This document shows, one piece after another, positions 7,174 through 14,026 of a stretch of DNA of 18,226 nt; position 1 is the first letter of the stretch, and every line of letters begins with the position of its first letter. Where the stretch lies: the NCBI GenBank assembly GCA_934717895.1, contig CAKUZO010000035.1, forward strand, positions 1 through 18,226. The letters run 5' to 3'. Position numbers and translations under genes: made by a program. The DNA comes from an uncultured Candidatus Melainabacteria bacterium (GTDB lineage Bacteria; Cyanobacteriota; Vampirovibrionia; Gastranaerophilales; Gastranaerophilaceae). A model generated the notes under the pieces. It was not told where the DNA came from, searched no databases, and worked only from the letters and a program-made list of their open reading frames with translations.

Positions 7174-8040
7174 CTATTCTAAACCTTCTAAATCTTCAAA
7201 GCCGGCTTTTGGGTTCTTTAACAATTCTAAATCTTCAACATTTTTAGGATTTGTCTTTAAAAAATCGTTTTCCATTGAAAGTTCACGAACTCTTGCTTGT
7301 GCAACTTGTGCTTGTTTATTTTTTAATTCGGCATAATTTCTGACGAAATCTCGGCTTTTAGCATTATTTGCACCTGCACCACCAAAAACGCCACCAAACA
7401 GCATCATTGTCGGAGCCCAACTCAATGCCCCTTTGGCAAAACGTTTTACTCCATCAGGAGTTTTTGTAAGCCAGCCTTTAACCGTATTTTTCATGCCAGT
7501 AACAGTTTTGTTATTATTCAAAAACTTATTTACACTTGCTGTCGCTTTTTGCATAAATTTAGGAGCGTTTACTTTACCTAATCTCGCTCCACCTTTGTAC
7601 ACCAAACTCAAAGCACCAAAAGCAGCTGCCAATGTTGCAAGAGTAGAAAGCAACGGGTAATTGTTATCAAATTTACGAACAGATTTTGAGTTTTCTGATA
7701 GTTTTTCTTTCCCAAAACCAACAGCCGAAGCAGCAGCCAACGATGCAGCCCAAAGTCCGGTTGTTTTTAAACCTTCAGCAAGGCGCGCACCTAAACCGGA
7801 AACTTCTTTAGAAAAGATTTTAGATTTCCCTTTCGTTAACACAGCAGTTCCAAGCCCTGCAACTAATGGAGCACCAATAATTAATGCTTTTGATATTCTT
7901 CCCGGTTTTTTATCTTGAAACTTTGCCTCAGTTTGAGCATAAGCTATTTTTCTTAAAGAATTGTCATCTAAACCAATCAATGCATCTACATTATCTCTAT
8001 TCCCCTTGAAATTAGGAGCCGAAATTGCTGAAATTTGCAT
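7174..8040 (-). CDS. Membrane protein of unknown function, 288 aa, with N-terminal NFKG motif
   Basis: No known family recognised. It opens MQISAISAPNFKGNRD, sharing the MQI...F.G style of the 133-aa protein coded at 4140-4541. Four Ala/Gly-rich hydrophobic segments follow at about 50-68, 94-109, 129-148 and 204-224, linked by Lys-rich stretches. The last 60 residues are hydrophilic and acidic, with a helical LKNKQAQVAQARVRELSMEN region (239-258) likely to form a coiled coil. There is no cleavable signal peptide. The frame extends to a GTG at 8046, but the ATG at 8040 is preferred because it gives the MQI start and is preceded by TAGGT. It ends 4 bases from the stop of rel on the other strand with no terminator visible between them. 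It is probably a lineage-specific membrane or envelope protein. Confidence 0.8.
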   Translation of the reverse strand: MQISAISAPNFKGNRDNVDALIGLDDNSLRKIAYAQTEAKFQDKKPGRISKALIIGAPLVAGLGTAVLTKGKSKIFSKEVSGLGARLAEGLKTTGLWAASLAAASAVGFGKEKLSENSKSVRKFDNNYPLLSTLATLAAAFGALSLVYKGGARLGKVNAPKFMQKATASVNKFLNNNKTVTGMKNTVKGWLTKTPDGVKRFAKGALSWAPTMMLFGGVFGGAGANNAKSRDFVRNYAELKNKQAQVAQARVRELSMENDFLKTNPKNVEDLELLKNPKAGFEDLEGLE

Positions 8041-8066
8041 ACACACACCTACACTTTCCTATGTTA

Positions 8067-8094
8067 ATTATACTCTATTAAACCCTAAAAGTAA
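8067..8094 (-). promoter_or_regulatory. Promoter of the 288-aa membrane protein gene
   Basis: Minus-strand TTACTT (8094-8089), a 16-base spacer and a consensus TATAAT (8072-8067). Transcription would start near 8060, leaving about 20 bases including the TAGGT ribosome site before the ATG at 8040. Confidence 0.5.
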
Positions 8095-8131
8095 TTTTTT
8101 TTGCTAGTTTTAAGCTTTTTCGTCATAAATA

Positions 8132-8160
8132 TTTACATTAAAATTTATTTAAATTATTAT
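8132..8160 (+). promoter_or_regulatory. Promoter of mtaB
   Basis: TTTACA (8132-8137), exactly 17 bases, then TATTAT (8155-8160). Seven bases downstream is the A of the ATG at 8167, so the predicted transcription start coincides with the start codon. No Shine-Dalgarno is present. This is the clearest leaderless arrangement in the window. Confidence 0.7.
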
Positions 8161-8166
8161 ACAGAT

Positions 8167-9468
8167 ATGAAAAATTTTTATATTCACACAATGGGCTGTA
8201 AATCAAACCAATTTGAAAGCTCTATCATAATAGAAAACTTGCTTAATGCAAATTTTATACAAGTAAAAAATATTGAAGATGCAGATTTTTATATATTGAA
8301 TTCTTGTTCCGTAACACACAAAAGTGACAACGAAGCAATGCATCATCTTCGTGCTGCAAGACATAAAAATCCGGATATAATTAATGTGATTACCGGTTGT
8401 GTTGCACAAATTGAAAAAGCAAAATTGCTTGAAAACGAATTTATTGACGTGGTTATCGGAAATGATGAAAAACTTCATATCGCAGATGTTTTACATCATA
8501 AAAATAATCAAAAAAATATCAAAATTTGTTCGGTGTCAGACATTATGCAACGAGAAATTTTTAATAAAGTCGTTTTAACAGATATGACAAAAACTCGTGC
8601 CAGTTTAAAAATTCAAGATGGTTGCGATAATCGATGTTCCTATTGCATAATTCCGTTCGCAAGAGGGAAAAGTCGAAGTGCAGATATTGATTTTATTATT
8701 GAGCAAATTAACAATTTTTCCAAACACGGATTTAAGGAAGTCGTTTTGACAGGTATTCATATCGGACAATGGGGAAAAGACATTAATCAACCATTCATAA
8801 ATTTACTTCGTGCTATTGAAGAAAAAACTGCAATTGATAGATATAGACTCGGATCATTAAATCCGTCAGAAATTACTGACGAAATTCTTGAATATTTGCA
8901 AAAATCCAAAAAGTTTTGCCCTCATTTTCATCTTTCACTGCAATCGGCATGTGATAAAACATTAAAATCAATGAATAGATTTTACAAGGTTAAAGAGTAT
9001 CTTGCTCAAATTGATAAGATTAATTCTATGTTTGAACTTCCTTTTTTAGGAAGCGACATAATTGCCGGTTTTGCAGGAGAAACAGAAGAAGATTTTCATA
9101 CTACCGTTGAAAACTTACAAAAATCCGGACTCTCGCAAATTCATGTATTCCCATATTCTATAAGAGAAGGTACAATTGGAGCCAAAGCCCCAAATCAACT
9201 TGATGACAAAACAAAACAAATGCGAGCAGATATTATAAAAGCATTATCTTTTGTTAAGCGAAAAGAATTTATTGAAAAAAATATTGGAAAAACCCATGAA
9301 ATTTTAATCGAAAAACATTTTGATAAAAGATTGGGATTTTTGAAGGGCGTAACAAGAAATTACTTGACAGTTGTAGTGAATTCCAAAGATGAAACAAAAT
9401 TCAACACTCTACAAAATGTGAAAATTACAAAACATGAAAATGGCATAATTTTTGGAGAATTGATATAA
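8167..9468 (+). CDS. mtaB: MtaB-type tRNA (t6A37) methylthiotransferase
   Basis: Radical-SAM enzyme that adds a methylthio group to t6A at tRNA position 37, giving ms2t6A, which improves decoding of ANN codons. The 433-aa protein has an N-terminal UPF0004 domain with cluster ligands Cys11, Cys47 and Cys78. The radical-SAM core has CDNRCSYC (Cys153, Cys157, Cys160) in the DGC-x3-C-x2-C form, then VVLTGIHIG (192-200), HLSLQSACDKTLKSMNR (255-271) and a C-terminal TRAM-like region (about 375-431). The overall pattern (HTMGCKSNQFES, GCVAQ, the IPFARG stretch after the cluster) fits MtaB better than MiaB or RimO. The frame runs open 66 bases further upstream to TTG 8101, but that segment contains the promoter and codes an unlikely hydrophobic leader. 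ATG 8167 aligns with the family start. The next gene begins 90 bases on. Confidence 0.92.
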   Translation: MKNFYIHTMGCKSNQFESSIIIENLLNANFIQVKNIEDADFYILNSCSVTHKSDNEAMHHLRAARHKNPDIINVITGCVAQIEKAKLLENEFIDVVIGNDEKLHIADVLHHKNNQKNIKICSVSDIMQREIFNKVVLTDMTKTRASLKIQDGCDNRCSYCIIPFARGKSRSADIDFIIEQINNFSKHGFKEVVLTGIHIGQWGKDINQPFINLLRAIEEKTAIDRYRLGSLNPSEITDEILEYLQKSKKFCPHFHLSLQSACDKTLKSMNRFYKVKEYLAQIDKINSMFELPFLGSDIIAGFAGETEEDFHTTVENLQKSGLSQIHVFPYSIREGTIGAKAPNQLDDKTKQMRADIIKALSFVKRKEFIEKNIGKTHEILIEKHFDKRLGFLKGVTRNYLTVVVNSKDETKFNTLQNVKITKHENGIIFGELI

Positions 9469-9524
9469 TTTATTCCTGCTCAAAAAAATGTCTAAATATT
9501 ACTTAAAAATTAGCCCTTTTGGGG

Positions 9525-9552
9525 TTCAGAAAAATTTTTTATGTGATTTAAT
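9525..9552 (+). promoter_or_regulatory. Possible promoter of the calpain-like gene
   Basis: TTCAGA (9525-9530), 16 bases, TTTAAT (9547-9552); the ATG at 9559 lies 6 bases past the -10, and no Shine-Dalgarno is present. The -35 is weak, so only the position of the -10 next to a start codon without a ribosome site is notable. It matches the arrangement seen before rel and mtaB. Confidence 0.3.
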
Positions 9553-9558
9553 AAAAAT

Positions 9559-10287
9559 ATGAAACCCATAGGTTTAAGTGATATTCAAGATTTATCCCGA
9601 GCAAAACAATTATTTCATGATTGTTATCTTGTCAGCTCTTTGAATGCTTTATCAAGAAGCTCCAAAGGGCAAAAAATTTTGCAAAACCGTATTGCACATG
9701 ATGAGAGAGGTTATATTGTAAGATTTTCGAAAATTAATAATGGAGCTAAGGACTATTTTATCAGTCAAAAAAATCTTGAAAGTGTGGTTTTTATAAATGA
9801 AGATGGGCAAATTTGTGATGAAGCAAGAAATCATAACCCTGTACTAAAAGCTGTTGAATTTGCGATGAGACGTCTGGTATGGGAAAACCCATTTAAAAAA
9901 TCTTTTATAAACAGATTAATTCCTGGATTTGAAGCCTTTGAATATAACAACCCTTCCAGATTTTTAGAAATGTTTACAGGCATAAAACCGAAAGTAATAA
10001 ATGAAAAAACTCCCAGAATGACATTAAAGCACAATGCAGAAGAGGTTATTGAAACATTTTCTAAAATTGCCAAAGATAATGATAGTTGTTTTATTATCGG
10101 AACAGGCTTTAAGCGTCCGACGACTTTTGTAGATTGGCATTGTTACTCCGTAAAGAACGTCAATGACAACGACAAGAGCATAACTCTTTTAGAACCTAGA
10201 ACTCATGAGCAAATAAAAATCCCTTATGAAGTGGCTATTCAAAAATTCAAATTTCTTGTTGGTTATTTGGGAAAAGACTTAGGCTAA
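9559..10287 (+). CDS. Calpain-like (papain-fold) cysteine protease homologue
   Basis: A 242-aa cytoplasmic protein (no signal peptide, no membrane segment) resembling the calpain catalytic domain. The nucleophile region HDCYLVSSLNALS (20-32) matches the calpain GDCWLLAALASL block with Cys22. NPVLKAVEFAMRRL (93-106) corresponds to the calpain helix WPALLEKAYAKL, FLEMFTGIKP (135-144) to the L-T-G segment, and DWHCYSVKNV (192-201) to GHAYSV with His194 as the catalytic base. The third catalytic position, Asn in the calpain NPWG, seems to be Glu212 in LLEPRT (210-215). A Gln suited to the oxyanion hole (Gln17) lies five rather than six residues before the Cys. No calcium-binding EF-hand or C2 domain is attached. 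It is therefore either an unusual protease or a catalytically changed relative. A strong shared terminator follows. The substrate is unknown. Confidence 0.7.
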   Translation: MKPIGLSDIQDLSRAKQLFHDCYLVSSLNALSRSSKGQKILQNRIAHDERGYIVRFSKINNGAKDYFISQKNLESVVFINEDGQICDEARNHNPVLKAVEFAMRRLVWENPFKKSFINRLIPGFEAFEYNNPSRFLEMFTGIKPKVINEKTPRMTLKHNAEEVIETFSKIAKDNDSCFIIGTGFKRPTTFVDWHCYSVKNVNDNDKSITLLEPRTHEQIKIPYEVAIQKFKFLVGYLGKDLG

Positions 10288-10307
10288 AATCAGATATTTA
10301 TAAAATC

Positions 10308-10347
10308 AAAAAAGACCGTCAATCATTCAACATTGACGGTCTTTTTA
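10308..10347. terminator. Bidirectional terminator between the calpain-like gene and pyk
   Basis: AAAAAGACCGTCAAT (10309-10323) and ATTGACGGTCTTTTT (10332-10346) form a perfect 15-bp stem with an 8-base loop. A-rich and T-rich ends serve as U-tracts for transcripts from either side. It sits between two convergent genes whose stops are 78 bases apart. Confidence 0.92.
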
Positions 10348-10365
10348 AATTAGATTTTAGTCAAA

Positions 10366-11808
10366 TTACTTGCCTAACAAACCGATTTTGTGGATTTTGA
10401 TGAAGTTTGTGCCACCAACCAAAAGTTCAGGAACAGAACCTGTGATTAGAACGAAATCATCTTTTTCTAAGCCAAGTCTGTTGATTAAGAATTCGTCTAA
10501 TTCTTGTAAAGATTTTTTGTCGATAGAAGCTTCAAAGTTCAAAGGAATTGGGTAAACACCTCTGAACAATTTGATGTTACGACAAATTTTCTTTTCCGGA
10601 CAGCAAGCAAAAATTGGAACACTCAATTTGCCTTCTGCAAGCATAGATGCTGTAAATCCGCTACCAGTCAATGCGATAACTGCTTTTACAGGCATTTTTC
10701 TTGTCATATCAGCGATAGACATACCAATTGCCATTGCTTGTGAATCTTTTTCTTCTTCAATCATTTTTCTAGGGAATTTATTTTTTCTCATGAATGATGA
10801 TTCAAGAACATTGTCAGCGATTTTCTTCATCATAGCAACAGCTTCAACAGGGTATGCACCGGCTGCTGTTTCACCTGACAACATAATTGCGTCAGTACCG
10901 TCAAGAATTGCGTTTGCAACGTCAGAAGTTTCAGCACGAGTAGGAATTGGGTTTTCAATCATGCTGTCTAACATTTGTGTTGCAACGATAACAACTTTTC
11001 TCTTAGCGTTAGCTTTTCTAATGATAGTTTTTTGAACGATAGGCACTTTTTCGTTAGAAATTTCAATACCTAAGTCACCTCTGGCAACCATAATACCGTC
11101 AGAAACTTCAATAATTGCATCGATATTATTTACTGCTTGTGGTTTTTCGATTTTAGAAATAATTCTTGCTGAATAATTTCCATATCCGTGAAGCAAATCT
11201 CTCAATTTAACGATATCAGAAGCTTCTCTAACAAAAGAAAGACCTAAATAGTCGATATCAGCATGTGCTGCAAATTCAACAAATTTCAAATCTCTTTCAG
11301 TCAAAACTTCCAAACTGCCTTGTGAACCGGGGATATTAATACCTTTTCTTTGTTTCAAAAGACCGTCTGTCAAAACTTCTGCAAAGATAACTCTATCTTC
11401 AACTTTCTTAACTTCAAGTTGAATTTTACCGTCATCAATCATAATCATTTCACCAGGAGTAACATCATCAGCCATGCCTTTGTAGTCAACCGGCAAAATA
11501 TCACCTGTAATTTCAGGTTGGTGGCGGAATTTAAGAATATCTCCTTTGTGAATTTCGATTGATTGAGGAAGGTTTCCAATTCTGATTTTTGGTCCTTGCA
11601 AGTCAAGCAATACAGGGATTAGAGTTTTTTCTTCTTCTTCAATTTCTCTAATGTAAGACAAGTTTTGCTTGTGCATTTCAACATCACCATGCGAAGAGTT
11701 CAATCTGAACATGGTTACTCCGGCATGAAATAGTTCTCTGATTTTTTCCTTTGTAGATGATGCAGGCCCTAGAGTCGCAACAATCTTAGTCATTGTGTAA
11801 TTATCCAT
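10366..11808 (-). CDS. pyk: Pyruvate kinase
   Basis: Last ATP-forming step of glycolysis: phosphoenolpyruvate + ADP to pyruvate + ATP, in the cytosol. The 480-aa length is typical. Visible signatures are TKIVATLGPASS (7-18), FRLNSSHG (34-41, substrate-binding Arg and Asn), LLDLQGPKIR (67-76), ISKIEKPQAV (217-226) with the catalytic Lys219 and metal-binding Glu221, MVARGDLGIE (240-249) with the metal-binding Asp, and VATQMLDSMI plus PTRAETSDVANA (275-300). The C-terminal allosteric domain (about 355-480) is complete and ends HKIGLLGK. There is no extra PEP-utiliser domain at the C-terminus. The start is supported by AAAGGAAAAGT before the ATG; a second Met lies at residue 6. It is divergent from the SLH-protein gene and ends at a shared terminator. 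Its presence fits a fermentative, sugar-using lifestyle. Confidence 0.97.
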   Translation of the reverse strand: MDNYTMTKIVATLGPASSTKEKIRELFHAGVTMFRLNSSHGDVEMHKQNLSYIREIEEEEKTLIPVLLDLQGPKIRIGNLPQSIEIHKGDILKFRHQPEITGDILPVDYKGMADDVTPGEMIMIDDGKIQLEVKKVEDRVIFAEVLTDGLLKQRKGINIPGSQGSLEVLTERDLKFVEFAAHADIDYLGLSFVREASDIVKLRDLLHGYGNYSARIISKIEKPQAVNNIDAIIEVSDGIMVARGDLGIEISNEKVPIVQKTIIRKANAKRKVVIVATQMLDSMIENPIPTRAETSDVANAILDGTDAIMLSGETAAGAYPVEAVAMMKKIADNVLESSFMRKNKFPRKMIEEEKDSQAMAIGMSIADMTRKMPVKAVIALTGSGFTASMLAEGKLSVPIFACCPEKKICRNIKLFRGVYPIPLNFEASIDKKSLQELDEFLINRLGLEKDDFVLITGSVPELLVGGTNFIKIHKIGLLGK

Positions 11809-11841
11809 ACTTTTCCTTTCTTAATTGGGTAAATCATTAAA

Positions 11842-11871
11842 TTTATAATTACATGTTTACAAACTTTGCAA
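11842..11871 (-). promoter_or_regulatory. Possible promoter of pyk
   Basis: Minus-strand TTGCAA (11871-11866), an 18-base spacer and TATAAA (11847-11842). A second reading uses TTGTAA (11860-11855) with TAATGA. It overlaps the plus-strand promoter of the SLH gene, so the two divergent promoters may compete. Confidence 0.4.
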
Positions 11872-11884
11872 TCTACGATATAAT
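11856..11884 (+). promoter_or_regulatory. Promoter of the SLH-domain protein gene
   Basis: TTTACA (11856-11861), a 17-base spacer and consensus TATAAT (11879-11884). The start near 11891 leaves a leader of about 36 bases containing the GAGGAA ribosome site before the ATG at 11927. This is the best promoter match in the window, as expected for an abundant envelope protein. Confidence 0.75.
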
Positions 11885-11926
11885 TATACACGAAAAAGGT
11901 TTACTGGTAAATATGAGGAATTAAAG

Positions 11927-13201
11927 ATGAACAAATTTTTTTCTGGATTAATGATTTTAGGGTTATTATCATTGACATCTGCTCCTTCATTTGCTGCAAA
12001 TATTGCTGATGTTGGAGAAAATTACTGGGCAAACAAAGAAATCAACAGTGTTGTTGATAACAACATTATGTCTTTAAAAGCTGACCGTTTCAATCCGGAA
12101 GGCAATATGACAAGAGTTGAATTTGTTAACGCTCTATTAAAAGTTTTATCTAATGAAAATTTAAATGTAAACATTTCTAACAAATTTTCAGACGTAACAG
12201 AAGCTACTCCTAGCTACGAAAACATTTTACGTTCACAACAACTTGGATTGGTTTATGGATATCCAAACGGAACATTCCAACCTAGAAGAACAGTTTTGAG
12301 ATCAGAAGCTCAATCTGTTATCAGCCATATTACAAAAGATATGAATGCTGATAAATCTATTTTGAACCAATTCAAAGATGCTGACAAAGTTCCGGCATGG
12401 GCAACTAACGTTTATGCAAAAACTATTAACTATGGTATTTACGTAAACTATCCTGATTCAAGAGAACTTAGACCTAACGACAATTTATCAAGAGCAGAAG
12501 CTGCTGTATTGTTGGCTAGACTTAAAGACAAATTGGATTTGGTTAAACAAGAATACATCGGAACTACAACAGTTGAACACTTGGCTGTAACCAAAAAAGC
12601 TCCTAACAATGAAGTTAAAGTAAACAACATTGAAAGAGTGATTTCAGAAGGAAACGTTTTAGCTGTTGCATTTGAAGATAAATTCAAATCAGAAGAACAC
12701 AAAGCAGGTGACATTGTTTCATTTGTTGCTCCTGAAGATTTAAATACGAAAGAAGGAACTCTTGTTCTTCCTGCCGGCACTAAGTTCGTTGCTCAATTGA
12801 ACGAAGTTAGAGATCCAAAATGGTTTAACAAAAACGCAAGAGTTTACCCTCAATTAACTCAAATCATTTTGCCTTCCGGCCAACAAGTTGCATTTAACGC
12901 TAAACCTTTTACAAAAGATAATTCTTTGAAAGAAGGTCCTTGGATGACAGCCGGCAAATTAGCTCTATGCACAGTTTCCGGTGCTGCTGTTGGTACTGGT
13001 GCAGGCGTTGGCTTTGCATTTATTCCTGATCCGACAAAAATCGGTACAGGTATTGCAATCGGAGCTCCTGTTGGTGCTGCTGTTGGTTTAGCAACAGGTT
13101 TGGTAACAAAAGGACTTCAATACCACGCTAAATCAGGCGAAGTTGTTTACGTTATCTTGTTAGACGACGCATCTGTTCCAAAAACAAATGCAGCTCTATA
13201 A
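11927..13201 (+). CDS. Exported SLH-domain envelope protein with glycine-zipper C-terminal part
   Basis: The signal peptide covers residues 1-23 (hydrophobic core FSGLMILGLLSLTSA, cleavage after SFA). Three S-layer homology repeats follow, at about 26-80, 86-140 and 147-200, each with the expected T/S-R-x-E motif (MTRVEF 61-66, LRSEA 124-128, LSRAEA 187-192) and features such as YGYPNGTFQPRRT (110-122) and NYPDSRELRPNDN (174-186). In Cyanobacteria-related bacteria SLH repeats anchor outer-membrane or surface proteins to peptidoglycan-linked polymer. The C-terminal half (about 215-424) has no porin barrel. It is a beta-rich region (VSFVAPEDL, LPAGTKFVAQL, IILPSGQQV) followed by Gly/Ala-rich hydrophobic stretches (about 342-366 and 372-395) that look like glycine zippers. 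Start: GAGGAATTAAAG before the ATG. It has its own strong promoter and terminator, so it is a monocistronic gene. Role: probably cell-wall tethering; the C-terminal function is unknown. Confidence 0.88.
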   Translation: MNKFFSGLMILGLLSLTSAPSFAANIADVGENYWANKEINSVVDNNIMSLKADRFNPEGNMTRVEFVNALLKVLSNENLNVNISNKFSDVTEATPSYENILRSQQLGLVYGYPNGTFQPRRTVLRSEAQSVISHITKDMNADKSILNQFKDADKVPAWATNVYAKTINYGIYVNYPDSRELRPNDNLSRAEAAVLLARLKDKLDLVKQEYIGTTTVEHLAVTKKAPNNEVKVNNIERVISEGNVLAVAFEDKFKSEEHKAGDIVSFVAPEDLNTKEGTLVLPAGTKFVAQLNEVRDPKWFNKNARVYPQLTQIILPSGQQVAFNAKPFTKDNSLKEGPWMTAGKLALCTVSGAAVGTGAGVGFAFIPDPTKIGTGIAIGAPVGAAVGLATGLVTKGLQYHAKSGEVVYVILLDDASVPKTNAAL

Positions 13202-13224
13202 GATTTGACTTATAAACAAAATTT

Positions 13225-13263
13225 AAAATAAGGTTCATAGATGATTATGAACCTTATTTTTTT
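13225..13263 (+). terminator. Terminator of the SLH-protein gene
   Basis: AAAATAAGGTTCATA (13225-13239) and TATGAACCTTATTTT (13246-13260) form a perfect 15-bp stem around a 6-base loop, followed by more T. It lies 23 bases after the stop codon. Confidence 0.92.
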
Positions 13264-13351
13264 AATATTTTCTCCTAAGTCAAAAGCATACTATATATCC
13301 CTCTGTTGGTTATCGTAAAAACATGTATAAAGTTTAAAATAATTATATAAA

Positions 13352-13375
13352 TCCAAATTGATTAGCTCATTTGGA
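13352..13375. repeat. Short inverted repeat upstream of the Cys-rich secreted protein gene
   Basis: TCCAAAT (13352-13358) and ATTTGGA (13369-13375) are perfect 7-base inverted repeats 10 bases apart, some 45 bases before the ATG at 13421. It could be an operator or a hairpin in the leader. I found no convincing promoter between 13264 and 13420 apart from AT-rich -10-like sequences, so its role is open. Confidence 0.35.
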
Positions 13376-13420
13376 ATAGTCAGATGGAAGTTAAAAAATT
13401 ACAACAAAAGGGAGAATTCT

Positions 13421-13783
13421 ATGAAAAGATTATTTATTTCACTCGCACTAATTGGAGCAATTGCGTTTTCTGCACAAGATGCTTTTGCTTGGGAAGGCAT
13501 GCAAACACTAAATCCGATGCCTTACATTTCTTACTTAAATCCGTTGCCTTATGTTGGAATTGGTGAAAACAAGACTAATTTCAGCCTTAATCCGTTTACA
13601 GGTTTCAAAAACTGTAACAAATGTAAGGTTAAAAAAGTAAAATGCGATGAATGTACAAAACCGAAAATTATGCCTTGCCCAACCTGTAAAAAAGCCTTTG
13701 CGGATTGTGGTTGCAACAGAAATCAAATTGAACATATTTACATCGCACCTGTACAGCCAAAATGTACGTCTTGCGGCAAATAA
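13421..13783 (+). CDS. Small secreted cysteine-rich protein, 120 aa
   Basis: No known family recognised. A clear signal peptide (residues 1-23, cleavage after DAFA before WEG) is followed by a short repeat, LNPMPYISYLNPLPYVG (30-46), in which L-N-P-x-P-Y occurs twice. A compact region then holds ten cysteines in five pairs: C65xxC68, C75xxC78, C86xxC89, C96xC98 and C115xxC118, interspersed with Lys. Such spacing suggests bound metal (zinc-ribbon style) or disulfides after export. The start at 13421 is preferred over an upstream in-frame GTG/ATG because GGGAG lies 7 bases before it and the signal peptide begins there. It has its own terminator. An envelope or extracellular location is inferred. 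Confidence 0.8.
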   Translation: MKRLFISLALIGAIAFSAQDAFAWEGMQTLNPMPYISYLNPLPYVGIGENKTNFSLNPFTGFKNCNKCKVKKVKCDECTKPKIMPCPTCKKAFADCGCNRNQIEHIYIAPVQPKCTSCGK

Positions 13784-13788
13784 GTTAA

Positions 13789-13831
13789 ATCAAAACGCCA
13801 AGGAGTAAAATTAACTCTTTGGCGTTTTGAT
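13789..13831 (+). terminator. Hairpin terminator after the Cys-rich protein gene
   Basis: ATCAAAACGCCAAGGAGT (13789-13806) and ACTCTTTGGCGTTTTGAT (13814-13831) form an 18-bp stem with a single G-U pair and a 7-base loop. The T-run is short (four T within the stem), so it may act partly as an mRNA 3' stabiliser. It begins 6 bases after the stop codon. Confidence 0.8.
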
Positions 13832-14026
13832 AAATTGAATTAATTTTTATTCCTTGCAACTTTATTAGATTAGTATTACTGAATTCTTTGCTTACATCGT
13901 AGGCGAGTAAACGAGCCGTGCGAGGTAGCCACCTTTTTGTAATACGTTAATCGCTCAGAATAACGACTGATGACTTCTGTTTCGGACTTATCGTCTTTAC
14001 GTTTTAGCGTCATTTATTTCTGATAC
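13832..14026. other. Intergenic region with a GC-rich patch, no gene seen
   Basis: About 195 bases between the Cys-rich protein terminator and the ribF stop. Most is AT-rich, but 13896-13932 is clearly more GC-rich than its surroundings. The patch contains a small AGGT/ACCT hairpin (13923-13934) followed by five T on the plus strand. It carries no open frame of note, no tRNA shape and no recognisable binding site. It could be a remnant or a small RNA; nothing more can be supported. Confidence 0.3.

Noticed and set aside
8101..8166. N-terminal extension of MtaB from a TTG at 8101
   Set aside because: The extra 22 residues would be coded by the promoter region (TTTACA-17-TATTAT) and do not belong to the family; ATG 8167 fits the family start.
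9505..9539. Possible terminator between mtaB and the calpain-like gene
   Set aside because: AAAAATT/AATTTTT and CCC/GGG can pair, but the arms are separated by unpaired bases and the GC core is only 3 bp, too weak to call.
10571..11035. A 154-codon open frame on the plus strand opposite pyruvate kinase
   Set aside because: It lies entirely antisense to a clearly conserved enzyme, has no ribosome site, and its composition is that of a reverse-complement shadow. The same applies to the open frames opposite or inside aspS, the band-7 gene, the SLH gene, rel and mtaB.
13967..13973. CTGATGA, the core sequence of a hammerhead ribozyme
   Set aside because: No GAAA follows at the needed position and no flanking stems I, II and III can be drawn, so it is most likely a chance match.
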